NCBI GenBank assembly: GCA_034387635.1
Contig: JAOANU010000003.1
Location: 310,001-374,000 of the forward strand
Reading direction: 5' to 3'
Source of the DNA: Rhodosporidiobolus odoratus
Taxonomy: Eukaryota; Basidiomycota; Microbotryomycetes; Sporidiobolales; Sporidiobolaceae
DNA length: 64,000 nt
Positions 45,746 through 56,552 of this stretch are shown one piece after another. Numbering within the stretch: position 1 is the stretch's first letter; each line of letters opens with the position of its first letter. The notes beneath the pieces were generated by a model. The model was not told where the DNA came from, searched no databases, and worked only from the letters and a program-made list of their open reading frames with translations. A program made the translations under genes and the position numbers.

Positions 45746-46223
45746 CTACAAGCACAATGCGTGCTGCCAACTGATGTTGACGGTCTTGCGTGGCTCGAAC
45801 AGATTACCAGACCGACCGACCAGCGCTACCGGAACGTTCTCAACGTTGACTTCGTGCGTGACAGCCTCGAGCGCCGCGTCCTCGCTCAGACCCAGTATCC
45901 GCTTCTCCTCAACCCGCCTTTCTAGCTCCTTCTCGATCGGATAGGTGAGCTCTTTGTCCAGCCAGACGCCGTCGACTCTCTCAATGTCTCGCAGACGCTG
46001 CACAACTAGCTCCTTTAGCTCAACGGGAAGGGAGGTGAACGAGGCGCGAGGTGGGAGTTGGGCGGGCGAGGAGGGAAGGCAAAGGAAGCGGGCGACGGCG
46101 CTGGTGGTACCAGTGAGGTCCTCTGAGTGACATTGTCCCAGTCTGACCAGTGTCAGGTGTTCACAAGCGAGGTACGTGTAAAAGGCGGAACCAACCCGTC
46201 TCGTGCTCCTCCCTCGCTCTCAT
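45746..46223 (-). CDS. Gene W (left arm): F-box-like protein, unrecognised
   Basis: The supported reading is FTSLPVELKELVVQRLRDIE, an F-box-like helix, followed by RVDGVWLDKELTYPIEKELE and a C-terminal part ending NISWQHALCL at 45746. Upstream, the frame RFLRLPSSPAQLPPRAS joins an unclear first exon. The ATG at 46223 (MRAREEHETGWFRL) with a donor right after CTTTTACAC is a candidate start. The same gene is at 58184-58661 with a Glu to Lys change. W is divergent from gene X. An F-box role is an inference from one short motif. Confidence 0.45.
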
Positions 46224-47022
46224 CGACGTCGACTCATTCAATGGCGCTGATGATTATGCCCGGGCAGTTCATACATCCACACGCGCTAACTCCCCGCCTT
46301 CTAGTCATTCACTCTGAGCAGATGCGGGGTTTTCTAGTTTCTCACCACCCCGGTTGCCGCAAACACCTTTGTGCACTTCCTGAAGCACCTTCCTATGCCG
46401 ACTGCTCACGTTGGTTGAAGTACTGTCCTGGGCTACAACCGCGCTATACGCATCCTGCCCGTACTTCCCTCTCTGTGCCTCAATGCCCTCGACATGGTTC
46501 TGCGCCTATTCACTTCTGCGCCTGCGGTCCATCCCGCTGGAGGTCTCTACCTTACCCCTCGCAATGGTGCGTGCTTCTGCTGATAGTCGGAGCACGATAT
46601 CCTCGCAGACGCGGAACTCTAGGAAGCAGAAAGCTTTGCCTCCTTGTTCTTCATCCCGCATCCTGTCTGTCCGCTTGCAGCACTTGCGCACAGTATTTGG
46701 GATACAGCGGCCACTGTTAAGATACGCAGGACCAATGCTCAGCGGCAGGGGTTTCCCGCTTTCCAACAAAGAGCTGTGCACCGTATGTCCTTCCTCTTGC
46801 TTGAACTTTGAACGGCCTCTTCCTTACGCCCATGGCAGCACACCAAGACAAGTAACACCCTCTGACTGCTTTGCCCTGTCTAGGGAGCCCAGCCCTATGT
46901 GCACTGTGGTGAAGCAATGTTTGTAGCAGGGCAGGCAGCCAGTTCCGCTTCGTGGGCAGTTCGTCAAAAGTTGTCTCTTTGCAGGTCCTCATAACTCCTC
47001 TACACCGACCGTTGATATTGCA

Positions 47023-47853
47023 ATGTTGGAATGGAACCTTGAGCTGGAGAGCCACTATCAGAAATTCCATCCAAATACCTGGAGGATCCTCGAAGTAGAC
47101 GAGATGGACGATTGGAAGTATCGCCATGCACTGGTGAGGATGGTCTCGACGCCGTCTCACCCTATCCGTTGGGCCGACGCCTTCAAGGACGACCTCGAGA
47201 CGCGTGCTGTGTGGACTCAACGATTTGACGACGTCGCTGACCGAATACTACTGCGCGCTGCCGCCTTCTATGGTATGTTCGCTCCCTTTCGTGGCTCAAC
47301 CTCTGTGCAATTGACGGTTTCCATTCCGCCCAGCTCTGCACGAAACTCGCTGCGTGTACTTTGAACACCAGCGCAAGAGTGGAAAGAGGGACGCAGAGAT
47401 CATCCGCACTCTCCCAGCTGGAAGACCAGAGAACTGGAGCACTTTGAGGGATTCTTCGCGTATGTCATATTCGCTTCTCCCCTGCCCTACCTCCAAACTG
47501 CGGGATGAGTACCCCTAACGCGCCTGCCCCTTGGCTTAGTCTGGCCGCTTCCAGCTTGTCCACCCCCTGTCCCTGGCCTTACCATTGTCACGCGCGCCAA
47601 CGCTCAACAGTACCGTCTCCCTCCAGCACCATTGCCAATCTCCTCTCCCAGACTCCAGTCTCTTGACGACAGCGCGGCTACAGAAGATGCAACGAAAGCC
47701 TCCGCCGAGCAAAACTCCGATGGCAAGGTCGCGACTCCTCTTGTGGCTGCGCCGTGGACGCCGCCCTCCTCGCCGCTCATTGGCCGCAGGGAGTTGTCTG
47801 CTAGTGGCATGGTCCGGCGCAGGGCCATACAAGCTTGCACGAAGCCTGCATAG
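47023..47853 (+). CDS. Gene X (left arm): unrecognised protein with conserved introns
   Basis: Three exons join in phase. The first is 47023-47272 (MLEWNLELESHYQKFHPNTW, DDWKYRHALVRMVSTPSHPI, DDLETRAVWTQRFDDVADRI). The second is 47334-47459 (LHETRCVYFEHQRKSGKRDA, TLPAGRPENWSTLRDSS). The third is 47627-47853, a Ser/Pro-rich tail ending RRRAIQACTKPA. Further upstream exons are likely: AHSIWDTAATVKIRRTNAQR near 46690-46750, and YNRAIRILPVLPSLCLNALD near 46432-46490. The full gene may therefore begin near 46.2 kb. No family is recognised. The charged, Trp-rich helical sequence is not typical of a transposase I know. The right-arm copy is at 56553-57383. Confidence 0.55.
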
Positions 47854-48054
47854 GATGCCCAAGCCGGCAACCAGCTGTCAAGCTCGATGCAGTTGTACGT
47901 TGGTCTATCCCTCTGTTCTCCGACTCACCCCATTCCAGCAAGATTGTTACTGAGGCAGTCTCTGCAACAGCTTGCGCTTGTGATTATGCGCAGTTGTCCC
48001 GAGATTGCCCGCCCACCTCTCCTTGAATGACCCAATGCCAGCAATTCCCATTGT

Positions 48055-48212
48055 ACAGTAGGGACCCTCTATAACAACCATCCCTATAAAAAATGCCACT
48101 CTGCAAGAACCAGAAAGTCAGTTTCCCATGCCCGTTGTATGGTGCCAGGATCAAAACAGCCCTATAGGGAACAAACGGCTGAGGGGGGCAAACGTTTGTT
48201 ATACCGGGTCAC
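48055..48212. mobile_element. Possible MITE-like remnant (pogo/Tc1-type ends)
   Basis: After a TA, the sequence CAGTAGGGACCCTCTATAAC at 48052-48073 resembles the terminal repeats of pogo/Tc1-like elements. An imperfect inverted partner (GTTATACCGGGTCACA) lies near 48197-48213. The right arm has the mirror copy around 56195-56352. There is no coding capacity. Only the outer end is convincing. Confidence 0.3.
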
Positions 48213-48255
48213 ACCATGACACGCTATCAAAACAAGTCCGTATGTACTTAACCAA

Positions 48256-48345
48256 TAGCGCAATTGGCAGTCGACACATGTTCTTTTATCGTGGCTGAGC
48301 CGCCTTTTTGGCTCCATGACAACTAGCCGGTTCAATTCACGCACG
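48256..48345 (+). other. tRNA-like internal promoter sequence (A box and B box), not a normal tRNA
   Basis: TAGCGCAATTGG at 48256-48268 is a perfect tRNA A-box consensus. GGTTCAATTC at 48329-48338 is close to a B box. The acceptor and T-stem bases do not pair, so this is not a functional tRNA. It may be a tRNA-derived SINE head. It is duplicated in the right arm at 56062-56150 on the minus strand. Confidence 0.35.
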
Positions 48346-48389
48346 GGCCAAGAAGAGTGAACACCCTTTTTGCTTGTGTCTCTCTTCTC

Positions 48390-49620
48390 TCATTTATACT
48401 TCTGCCTTCTCTCAGTGCTTAAAGGCTTGCAAGCATTGTACTCAAGCTGTGACAGTCTTTGTAGGCACTTTTGAAAAGTCTCGAGATAGTGAAGTGAACC
48501 GGGTTCGAACCCTTGACCTCGGACTTTCTTCGAGTCTCGCTCGGGCTTGACAATGACAAGCGGGGAAAGCGCGCGGCGTTGAAACCGCGGTGGAGAGGAA
48601 CGAGTTGACAAGGTACCTGCTCAGGAAGAGATGTAAGAAACCGGCAGGGAGGAATGGGAAAAGAGAAGCTCACGGATCTTCAACCGCGGAACTCGTCCCT
48701 TCCCCGGCATCAAGCCGAAGTTGCCGTCACCAAAGATGTCAAGGATGTCAACCTTGGCGCGGATGGGCGACGACTGCGCCGGGCGACGAGCTTGCGCGGA
48801 CGACGAGCCAAAGATGGCGGACCTGCAATAAAAGAAAGCCATCCGCTTTCGGTGTGGAACAAAAACAGAAGGGAGAAGGAGCGCACCGGTACGCCCAGAG
48901 CGAGCAGAAGATGAGGAACCTACAGCAGCGAAGGGTCATCTTGGTCTGCGGGAAAGTGTCTGAACGAGCGAAAAAAAAAAAAAAAAAAAAAAAAAGAATC
49001 AGAACGTACCCTTGCGTAGGCCGACTCGGGCACGGGCAGCTGCAAGATCTGTTGCAGGCCAAAGGATGTAAGTATGAGAGACAAGGACAGACGGAAGGAA
49101 GGAAGACTTACGAGCACGCCGCTCTCGAGCGAGCACCTTCTTCACAGCCGCATGGCCTCGAAGCGTATCGAGGCCGTAGTCCGCTGGGAACCAGCAGACA
49201 TGCGACTTCTTTGAGTCAGCCTTCCGGTGGTCGCCGCAGCCGATCATTCCCTAGCAGCCGAGCAAGTCAGCTAACGACGAGGAGAGAGGAGAGAGAGAAG
49301 AGAGGGGAGAAAGGAGACTCACCCGGACATCACCTTGAGCGTTGATGTACGAGCGGAAACAAGCGTAGTGGGAGGTAGAAGGGAGTCCACAACGACGCCC
49401 AGCGGAATGGCACCCTGGGCATCTGTATTCGTTGCCGTCAACCTCGTCGGTGTAGACGCTAATGGAGAACGGTGGATAAGTCAGCTGGTCAAAGCGAGAG
49501 CGAGAGAGGAAGAGAGGGGGACACGCACTTCTGAGCATTCGCCGTTCCCACGTCATACTCGTCGTCTTCGTCGTCGGTAGAGTTGGGAGGAGGCGTGGTC
49601 CATTCGCGGTCGAAACGCAT
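48390..49620 (-). CDS. Gene Y (left arm): Cys/His-rich protein, unrecognised
   Basis: The ATG at 49620 starts MRFDREWTTPPPNSTDDEDD. After an intron (donor gtgcgt near 49529) comes a Cys/His-rich domain: EVDGNEYRCPGCHSAGRRCG, STSHYACFRSYINAQGDVR and, after another intron, GMIGCGDHRKADSKKSHVCW then FPADYGLDTLRGHAAVKKVL. This gives a C-X2-C...C...H-C...C...H...C array that could bind zinc. Small exons follow (LAAARARVGLRK, DQDDPSLL), then SAIFGSSSAQARRPAQSSP and VDILDIFGDGNFGLMPGKGR. The last exon, specific to the arms, reads TLSTRSSPPRFQRRALSPLV and ends TERRQKYK at 48390. A poly-A/T tract lies inside one intron. The copy at 54785-56016 is nearly identical. No family is recognised. Confidence 0.55.
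48971..48995. repeat. 25-nt poly-A tract (poly-T in gene Y intron)
   Basis: A run of 25 A on the plus strand within an intron of gene Y, mirrored by 24 T at 55412-55435 in the right arm. The one-base length difference is as expected for a homopolymer. Confidence 0.9.
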
Positions 49621-49898
49621 GACGAGGTGGTAGACGAGGAAAGGAGGCGGGTGCGAGGGGGAAGTGGAAGGAGTGACAAAGAGCCTTGAGTGAGATGCAA
49701 GCTCCCGGCTCAAGCCGTACAAAGCTTTTCCGAGCGACAAGGAGAGACGAAGCTGCCATTCCGCTTCTCAGGCCAACTCGCTCTCTCCCGCTCTCCAGCC
49801 GCAACACGTGGACAGTTCTCCGTCGTCAGGGCTCGCGTCTTCATGTATCACCAAAGCAGGACCTTCATCAACGCACCAGCAAACGACTCCCTCGTTTT

Positions 49899-50488
49899 TC
49901 AAGCCCCAGAAGCACTCACTCCCTTGCCGGCACCATCCCCCTCTGTGTGCTTGCCCACATACCCACCAAGCTTCTTCACCACTGCTTGCATGGTCGCCAG
50001 AAGATCGCTGAGGAACTCCTTGGCCGCAGTCTTGGCCGACTGCTTGCCGCTGATGACTGCGGAGGGTACGGCCAAGTGATTCAGCAGTAGCCAGAGGAGG
50101 CCCGGCTGTCCCCTTCTCGATGAAAATGAACGGAGGGAGGAAGAGGCAATTCAACGAACCCTTAAGCATCATAGAGCCGAAAGAAACCGCGACATATCCG
50201 ACGGTGGAGGCGAGAAGGATCTTCGTCGGCTTGGAACCTGCTGAAACGGAATCGGATGGGGGCTCAATTAGCAGATCCTCCGATACCGCAGAATGGCAAC
50301 TCACGTTTCTTCCACCAGGCGACGAGAGCTCCTCCCTGTCCTGCCAAGTGCTGTCCCGTGTTCGTGTCCTCCTCGCCGATCAGGCTGACGGAGGCGTTGG
50401 CGCGTTGAGGCGGGGGGTAGCGATCCAACGTGTCTGCGTTGCCGGGGTCGAGAGCACGGCCGGGGCGGACTACCATCAAATCGTCCAT
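49899..50488 (-). CDS. Gene V (left arm): small protein with one hydrophobic segment
   Basis: The ATG at 50488 opens MDDLMVVRPGRALDPGNADT and continues to GGALVAWWKK before an intron. The second exon is SKPTKILLASTVGYVAVSFG then SMMLKG, a possible single membrane segment. The third exon is VISGKQSAKTAAKEFLSDLL then ATMQAVVKKLGGYVGKHTEG, ending VSASGA with TGA at 49899. Total length is about 145 residues. The left copy is the only one of three that is open throughout. The copy at 53918-54506 has lost one base in exon 3, and the one at 53084-53624 is truncated. No family is known. The start is 350 bp from the inner edge of the arm. Confidence 0.55.
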
Positions 50489-50842
50489 TATGACGACTGA
50501 TCAAAGCTGATGTGACAGGAAATACAGTAGCGAAAGTGCGCAAGAGACCAGCGCAGGGGCCGCTCGACCAGAAAGAGGTGGGCGACCGTTGACTGTTAGA
50601 CTGATATTCTGACGCTGTAGCGGAGCGAAAGCAAGTCTTCAGTCTACGTAAGAAGGACTCTAAGGGTTGCAAAGAACCTGTAGCGGATCGAAAGCGAGCT
50701 ACAAGGAGCGAGGTAAGCACAAGTGTCTATTGCTAGAAATGGGGGTAAAGTATGCACACTCTCTTCAGTCTACGTAAGATGGACTGAAGAGCCAGAAAGA
50801 GAAAGCAAAACGCGCGAAGACAAGCCGGGAAAAGGGGGACTT

Positions 50843-51572
50843 CGCTGCCTGAGCGTCGAGCGTCCCCGACCTAACGTCTGTCCTCAATCTCTCCTTCTCA
50901 CTCCAACACTGACTTCCCGAGACGATGAGGGCTTCTCGCAAAGCGGCTGGCACGATTTCTTGCACCGACTGCACTCATAGAACAATGCGTCTGAGGTCGA
51001 CAGGCGGTTTAGTTGACGAAGCAGTTTCGCTTGCGACCGTCTCAAGTGGTTTCGCGTGAGCCGCGAGGCCGACCCGCCAGACTCACCGGCTCGGCTCACT
51101 CGGCGACTCACTCGGTTTGGGCAGGGAAGTTGCCGAGTTGGCTCTCGGACTCACTGGACCTGTGAGCGGATTCACTCGATGGCTCAATGGCTGCCAACCG
51201 CCACGAGCGGATTCACTGTGGGATCCGAAGGCGGGGGAGAGGCCGGACTAGGTTGATTGCAGGTTGGTCCGGAGCGGCGGGCGGGCTGGAGAAACCTTTT
51301 CTCTCTCGCATTGGGGCTCGCTCTCTTGCCTGCGGACGGTTGAGGATAGCAGGAAGAGTGGGAGGAGGAGGGAACAAAGAGGAGCGGGATAATGAACAGA
51401 GAAAAGTCTTTTCTTGTGATAATTGCGGGCAAGCTTGTACGAGACAGACAGCAGTAAGAAAGAGAAAGCTACAAGATAGTTGCAATACTACAAACTGCTC
51501 AGAGTACAAGAGGAGAAGGAAGACAAAAACTGGCCAGAGATACAGCAGCGAGGAAGGACAGAATACCCGCCA
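50843..51572. other. Unique centre of the inverted repeat, no gene assigned
   Basis: This spacer DNA is between the arms. It contains clustered GACTCAC/GGCTCAC words at 51075-51200 that form loose direct repeats. No gene or RNA is recognised. Confidence 0.4.
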
Positions 51573-52718
51573 TTACTCGTCATCTTCTCCACCCGCCTGC
51601 TTCTTCCTGCCTCTGCCTTTCTTGATCCCCGCAGCAGCATTTCGCTCCCCAGCCTTCTTCTTCAAGTAGTCAGCAACCTTGGTAACAGCTGCACCGCTAT
51701 CAGTGGCAGAAGCTTCGGCTTCGACAGCCTCAACCGCGTCGGCAAGCGTGGAAGAAAAGGCAAGCTTCGCCTCAATGGCGTGAGCAATAACGCGGACACT
51801 GCGAAGGCGTTGGTGGCGCTGCAGGTAAGATGTGACGAATTAGAGCCCGTGCCTGAAAGAAGAGAGAGAAGGAAGCGAGCGCAGAAAGAGCAAGACGGAG
51901 GAAAGGAAAAGAAAGCGCACCGTTGATCCCAGCTTATAGACCCAAGACCCCTTCTTCTTACTTGCTGGAAAGCGCTGTTCCAGCTCCCTAAGCGCCAGCA
52001 CACGACCCATCACTCTCCTCGATTCCTTCTTCGCGGTTCCCTCCGACCAATACTCCCACACCTGCTTGACCGAGGAACAGGCTCATATCTCTAGCGGGCC
52101 ATAGCTATCAAAGATGAATTTGGGGTTGCTGGATGGCATCGAGAATAGCGGTCCAGGTGTACTCTCTGGGAAGAAGTGAGTACGACGGTGCCGGATCATC
52201 AAGGCCCGCGGAAAAGGCACGAGGGTCGGGGCGGATGAAGTCGAAGGGCGAGTCCGGAGCCTGGCCCGGCTGCGAGCAGGAGACACTTGTACACGCTCGT
52301 CGAGGATCAACCCTCGGCAAGGGGTAGATGGACCATTGACACCGGAGGAGAACGAGGGGGAGGTGGTTGAGAAGGTCGAGTTGCGAGGGTGGCGTAAGAA
52401 ACCGGCAGGGAGGAATGGGAAAAGAGAAGCTCACGGATCTTCAACCGCGGAACTCGTCCCTTCCCCGGCATCAAGCCGAAGTTGCCGTCACCAAAGATGT
52501 CAAGGATGTCAACCTTGGCGCGGATGGGCGACGACTGCGCCGGGCGACGAGCTTGCGCGGACGACGAGCCAAAGATGGCGGACCTGCAATAAAAGAAAGC
52601 CATCCGCTTTCGATGTGGAACAAAAACAGAAGGGAGAAGGAGCGCACCGGTACGCCCAGAGCGAGCAGAAGATGAGGAACCTACAGCAGCGAAGGGTCAT
52701 CTTGGTCTGCGGGAAAGT
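51573..52718 (-). pseudogene. 5'-truncated relative of gene Y with a different C-terminus
   Basis: The segment 52396-52718 is a third copy of gene Y exons (DQDDPSLL, SAIFGSSSAQARRPAQSSP, FGDGNFGLMPGKGRVPRLKI). At 52395 it departs from the arm copies inside the intron after RLKI, and continues into sequence found nowhere else in the window. Protein-like stretches there are SPFDFIRPDPRAFSAGLDDP, REYTWTAILDAIQQPQIHL, VWEYWSEGTAKKESRRVMGR, ALRELEQRFPASKKKGSWVY and, after an intron, RSVRVIAHAIEAKLAFSSTL then a basic tail GIKKGRGRKKQAGGEDDE ending at 51573. The upstream side is cut at 52718, where inverted arm sequence begins. This may be the ancestral C-terminus of Y, beheaded by the rearrangement. 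One exon join (near 52110-52085) is unclear. Confidence 0.5.
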
Positions 52719-52790
52719 GAAGTCCCCCTTTTCCCGGCTTGTCTTCGCGCGTTTTGCTTTCTCTTTCTGGCTCTTCAGTCCATCTTACGT

Positions 52791-54458
52791 AGACTGAAGA
52801 GAGTGCGCATACTTTACCCCCATTTCTAGCAATAGACACTTGTGCTTGCCTCGCTCCTTGTAGCTCGCTTTCGATCCGCTACAGGTTCTTTGCAACCCTT
52901 AGAGTCCTTCTTACGTAAACTGAAGACTTGCTTTCGCTCCGCTACAGCGTCAGAATATCAGTCTAACAGTCGACGGTCGCCCACCTCTTTCTGGAGTATT
53001 GCGGTCGAGCCGCCCCTGGGCTGGTCTCTTGCGCACTTTCGCTACTTTATTTCCTGTCACATCAGCTTTGATCAGTCGTCATAATGGACGATTTGATGGT
53101 AGTCTGCCCCGGCCGTGCTCTCGACCCCGGCAACGCAGACACGTTGGATCGCTACCCCCCGCCTCAACCCGCCGACGCCTCCGTCAGCCTGATCGGCGAG
53201 GAGGACACGAACACGGGACAGCACTTGGCAGGACAGGGAGGAGCTCTCGTCGCCTGGTGGAAGAAACGTGAGTTGCCATTCTGCGGTATCGGAGGATCTG
53301 CTAATTGAGCCCCATCCGATTCCGTTTCAGCAGGTTCCAAGCCGACGAAGATCCTTCTCGCCTCCACCGTCGGATATGTCGCGGTTTCTTTCGGCTCTAT
53401 GATGCTTAAGGGTTCGTTGAATTGCCTCTTCCTCCCTCCGTTCATTTTCATCGAGAAGGGGACAGCCGGGCCTCCTCTGGCTACTGCTGAATCACTTGAC
53501 CGTACCCTCCGCAGTCATCAGCGGCAAGCAGTCGGCCAAGACTGCGGCCAAGGAGTTCCTCAGCGATCTTCTGGCAACCATGCAAGCAGTGGTGGAGAAG
53601 CTTGGTGGGTATGTGGGCAAGCATAGACTGAAGAGAGTGCGCATACTTTACCCCCATTTCTAGCAATAGACACTTGTGCTTGCCTCGCTCCTTGTAGCTC
53701 GCTTTCGATCCGCTACAGGTTCTTTGCAACCCTTAGAGTCCTTCTTACGTAAACTGAAGACTTGCTTTCGCTCCGCTACAGCGTCAGAATATCAGTCTAA
53801 CAGTCGACGGTCGCCCACCTCTTTCTGGAGTATTGCGGTCGAGCCGCCCCTGGGCTGGTCTCTTGCGCACTTTCGCTACTTTATTTCCTGTCACATCAGC
53901 TTTGATCAGTCGTCATAATGGACGATTTGATGGTAGTCTGCCCCGGCCGTGCTCTCGACCCCGGCAACGCAGACACGTTGGATCGCTACCCCCCGCCTCA
54001 ACGCGCCAACGCCTCCGTCAGCCTGATCGGCGAGGAGGACACGAACACGGGACAGCACTTGGCAGGACAGGGAGGAGCTCTCGTCGCCTGGTGGAAGAAA
54101 CGTGAGTTGCCATTCTGCGGTATCGGAGGATCTGCTAATTGAGCCCCCATCCGATTCCGTTTCAGCAGGTTCCAAGCCGACGAAGATCCTTCTCGCCTCC
54201 ACCGTCGGATATGTCGCGGTTTCTTTCGGCTCTATGATGCTTAAGGGTTCGTTGAATTGCCTCTTCCTCCCTCCGTTCATTTTCATCGAGAAGGGGACAG
54301 CCGGGCCTCCTCTGGCTACTGCTGAATCACTTGGCCGTACCCTCCGCAGTCATCAGCGGCAAGCAGTCGGCCAAGACGCGGCCAAGGAGTTCCTCAGCGA
54401 TCTTCTGGCGACCATGCAAGCAGTGGTGAAGAAGCTTGGTGGGTATGTGGGCAAGCAC
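52791..54458 (+). repeat. 834-bp tandem duplication inside the right arm
   Basis: Units are 52791-53624 and 53625-54458. The junction reads gggcaagca then tagactgaagag at 53615-53636. The left arm has a single unit. Each unit carries the upstream region and most of gene V, so copy one of V is cut off before its last codons. Confidence 0.9.
53084..53624 (+). pseudogene. Gene V, truncated tandem copy
   Basis: Exons 1 and 2 match gene V (MDDLMVVCPGRALDPGNADT). The PPPQPADASVS segment differs from the PPPQRANASVS of the other two copies. Exon 3 ends at the tandem junction after GKH, so the normal C-terminus is lost. Confidence 0.6.
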
Positions 54459-54506
54459 ACAGAGGGGGATGGTGCCGGCAAGGGAGTGAGTGCTTCTGGG
54501 GCTTGA
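53918..54506 (+). pseudogene. Gene V, right-arm copy with one-base loss
   Basis: This copy is colinear with the left copy at 49899-50488. In exon 3 it has GCCAAGACGCGGCC where the left has GCCAAGACTGCGGCC, a one-base deletion. The expected splice frame would therefore shift before the C-terminal GKGVSASGA. Use of another splice site could rescue it. Confidence 0.5.
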
Positions 54507-54784
54507 AAAACGAGGGAGTCGTTTGCTGGTGCGTTGATGAAGGTCCTGCTTTGGTGATACATGAAGACGCGAGCCCTGACGACGGAGAACTGTCCACGTG
54601 TTGCGGCTGGAGAGCGGGAGAGAGCGAGTTGGCCTGAGAAGCGGAATGGCAGCTTCGTCTCTCCTTGTCGCTCGGAAAAGCTTTGTACGGCTTGAGCCGG
54701 GAGCTTGCATCTCACTCAAGGCTCTTTGTCACTCCTTCCACTTCCCCCTCGCACCCGCCTCCTTTCCTCGTCTACCACCTCGTC

Positions 54785-56016
54785 ATGCGTTTCGACCGCG
54801 AATGGACCACGCCTCCTCCCAACTCTACCGACGACGAAGACGACGAGTATGACGTGGGAACGGCGAATGCTCAGAAGCGTGCGTGTCCCCCTCTCTTCCT
54901 CTCTCGCTCTCGCTTTGACCAGCTGACTTATCCACCGTTCTCCATTAGCGTCTACACCGACGAGGTTGACGGCAACGAATACAGATGCCCAGGGTGCCAT
55001 TCCGCTGGGCGTCGTTGTGGACTCCCTTCTACCTCCCACTACGCTTGTTTCCGCTCGTACATCAACGCTCAAGGTGATGTCCGGGTGAGTCTCCTTTCTC
55101 CCCTCTCTTCTCTCTCTCCTCTCTCCTCGTCGTTAGCTGACTTGCTCGGCTGCTAGGGAATGATCGGCTGCGGCGACCACCGGAAGGCTGACTCAAAGAA
55201 GTCGCATGTCTGCTGGTTCCCAGCGGACTACGGCCTCGATACGCTTCGAGGCCATGCGGCTGTGAAGAAGGTGCTCGCTCGAGAGCGGCGTGCTCGTAAG
55301 TCTTCCTTCCTTCCGTCTGTCCTTGTCTCTCATACTTACATCCTTTGGCCTGCAACAGATCTTGCAGCTGCCCGTGCCCGAGTCGGCCTACGCAAGGGTA
55401 CGTTCTGATTCTTTTTTTTTTTTTTTTTTTTTTTTCGCTCGTTCAGACACTTTCCCGCAGACCAAGATGACCCTTCGCTGCTGTAGGTTCCTCATCTTCT
55501 GCTCGCTCTGGGCGTACCGGTGCGCTCCTTCTCCCTTCTGTTTTTGTTCCACACCGAAAGCGGATGGCTTTCTTTTATTGCAGGTCCGCCATCTTTGGCT
55601 CGTCGTCCGCGCAAGCTCGTCGCCCGGCGCAGTCGTCGCCCATCCGCGCCAAGGTTGACATCCTTGACATCTTTGGTGACGGCAACTTCGGCTTGATGCC
55701 GGGGAAGGGACGAGTTCCGCGGTTGAAGATCCGTGAGCTTCTCTTTTCCCATTCCTCCCTGCCGGTTTCTTACATCTCTTCCTGAGCAGGTACCTTGTCA
55801 ACTCGTTCCTCTCCACCGCGGTTTCAACGCCGCGCGCTTTCCCCGCTTGTCATTGTCAAGCCCGAGCGAGACTCGAAGAAAGTCCGAGGTCAAGGGTTCG
55901 AACCCGGTTCACTTCACTATCTCGAGACTTTTCAAAAGTGCCTACAAAGACTGTCACAGCTTGAGTACAATGCTTGCAAGCCTTTAAGCACTGAGAGAAG
56001 GCAGAAGTATAAATGA
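54785..56016 (+). CDS. Gene Y (right arm): Cys/His-rich protein, unrecognised
   Basis: This mirror copy of the gene at 48390-49620 has the same exons. At the first donor the right copy reads CAGAAGCGTGCGTGT where the left reads CAGAAGTGCGTGT, a 2-bp difference. The left donor AA|gtgcgt is in phase with exon 2, while the right copy needs GC|gtgtcc instead, so splicing may differ. All Cys and His of the putative metal site are kept. Confidence 0.5.
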
Positions 56017-56552
56017 GAGAAGAGAGACACAAGCAAAAAGGGTGTTCACTCTTCTTGGCCCGTGCGTGAATTGAACCGGCTAGTTGTCATGGAGCCAAAA
56101 AGGCGGCTCAGCCACGATAAAAGAACATGTGTCGACTGCCAATTGCGCTATTGGTTAAGTACATACGGACTTGTTTTGATAGCGTGTCATGGTGTGACCC
56201 GGTATAACAAACGTTTGCCCCCCTCAGCCGTTTGTTCCCTATAGGGCTGTTTTGATCCTGGCACCATACAACGGGCATGGGAAACTGACTTTCTGGTTCT
56301 TGCAGAGTGGCATTTTTTATAGGGATGGTTGTTATAGAGGGTCCCTACTGTACAATGGGAATTGCTGGCATTGGGTCATTCAAGGAGAGGTGGGCGGGCA
56401 ATCTCGGGACAACTGCGCATAATCACAAGCGCAAGCTGTTGCAGAGACTGCCTCAGTAACAATCTTGCTGGAATGGGGTGAGTCGGAGAACAGAGGGATA
56501 GACCAACGTACAACTGCATCGAGCTTGACAGCTGGTTGCCGGCTTGGGCATC

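Larger units (their letters stand above)
45257..50842 (+). repeat. Left arm of large inverted repeat
   Basis: The arm is matched in reverse orientation by 52719-59044. Paired positions add to 104405-104407 over about 45.7-50.5 kb (for example the same open frame at 47585-47953 and 56453-56821), so the arms are colinear with very few indels there. Left-specific sequence of about 110 bp lies near 45445-45570. The arm carries genes W, X, Y and V, and overlaps the direct repeat by 171 bp. Confidence 0.93.

Noticed and set aside
48481..48512. GGGTTCGAACCC as the T-arm of a tRNA gene
   Set aside because: It is a palindrome with a perfect B box, but no acceptor or D-arm pairs on either strand, and it lies inside the last exon of gene Y.
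49768..50304. 178-codon frame antisense to duplicated frames on both arms
   Set aside because: It reads through introns of gene V in one frame; the three-exon model of V is better supported by splice phase.
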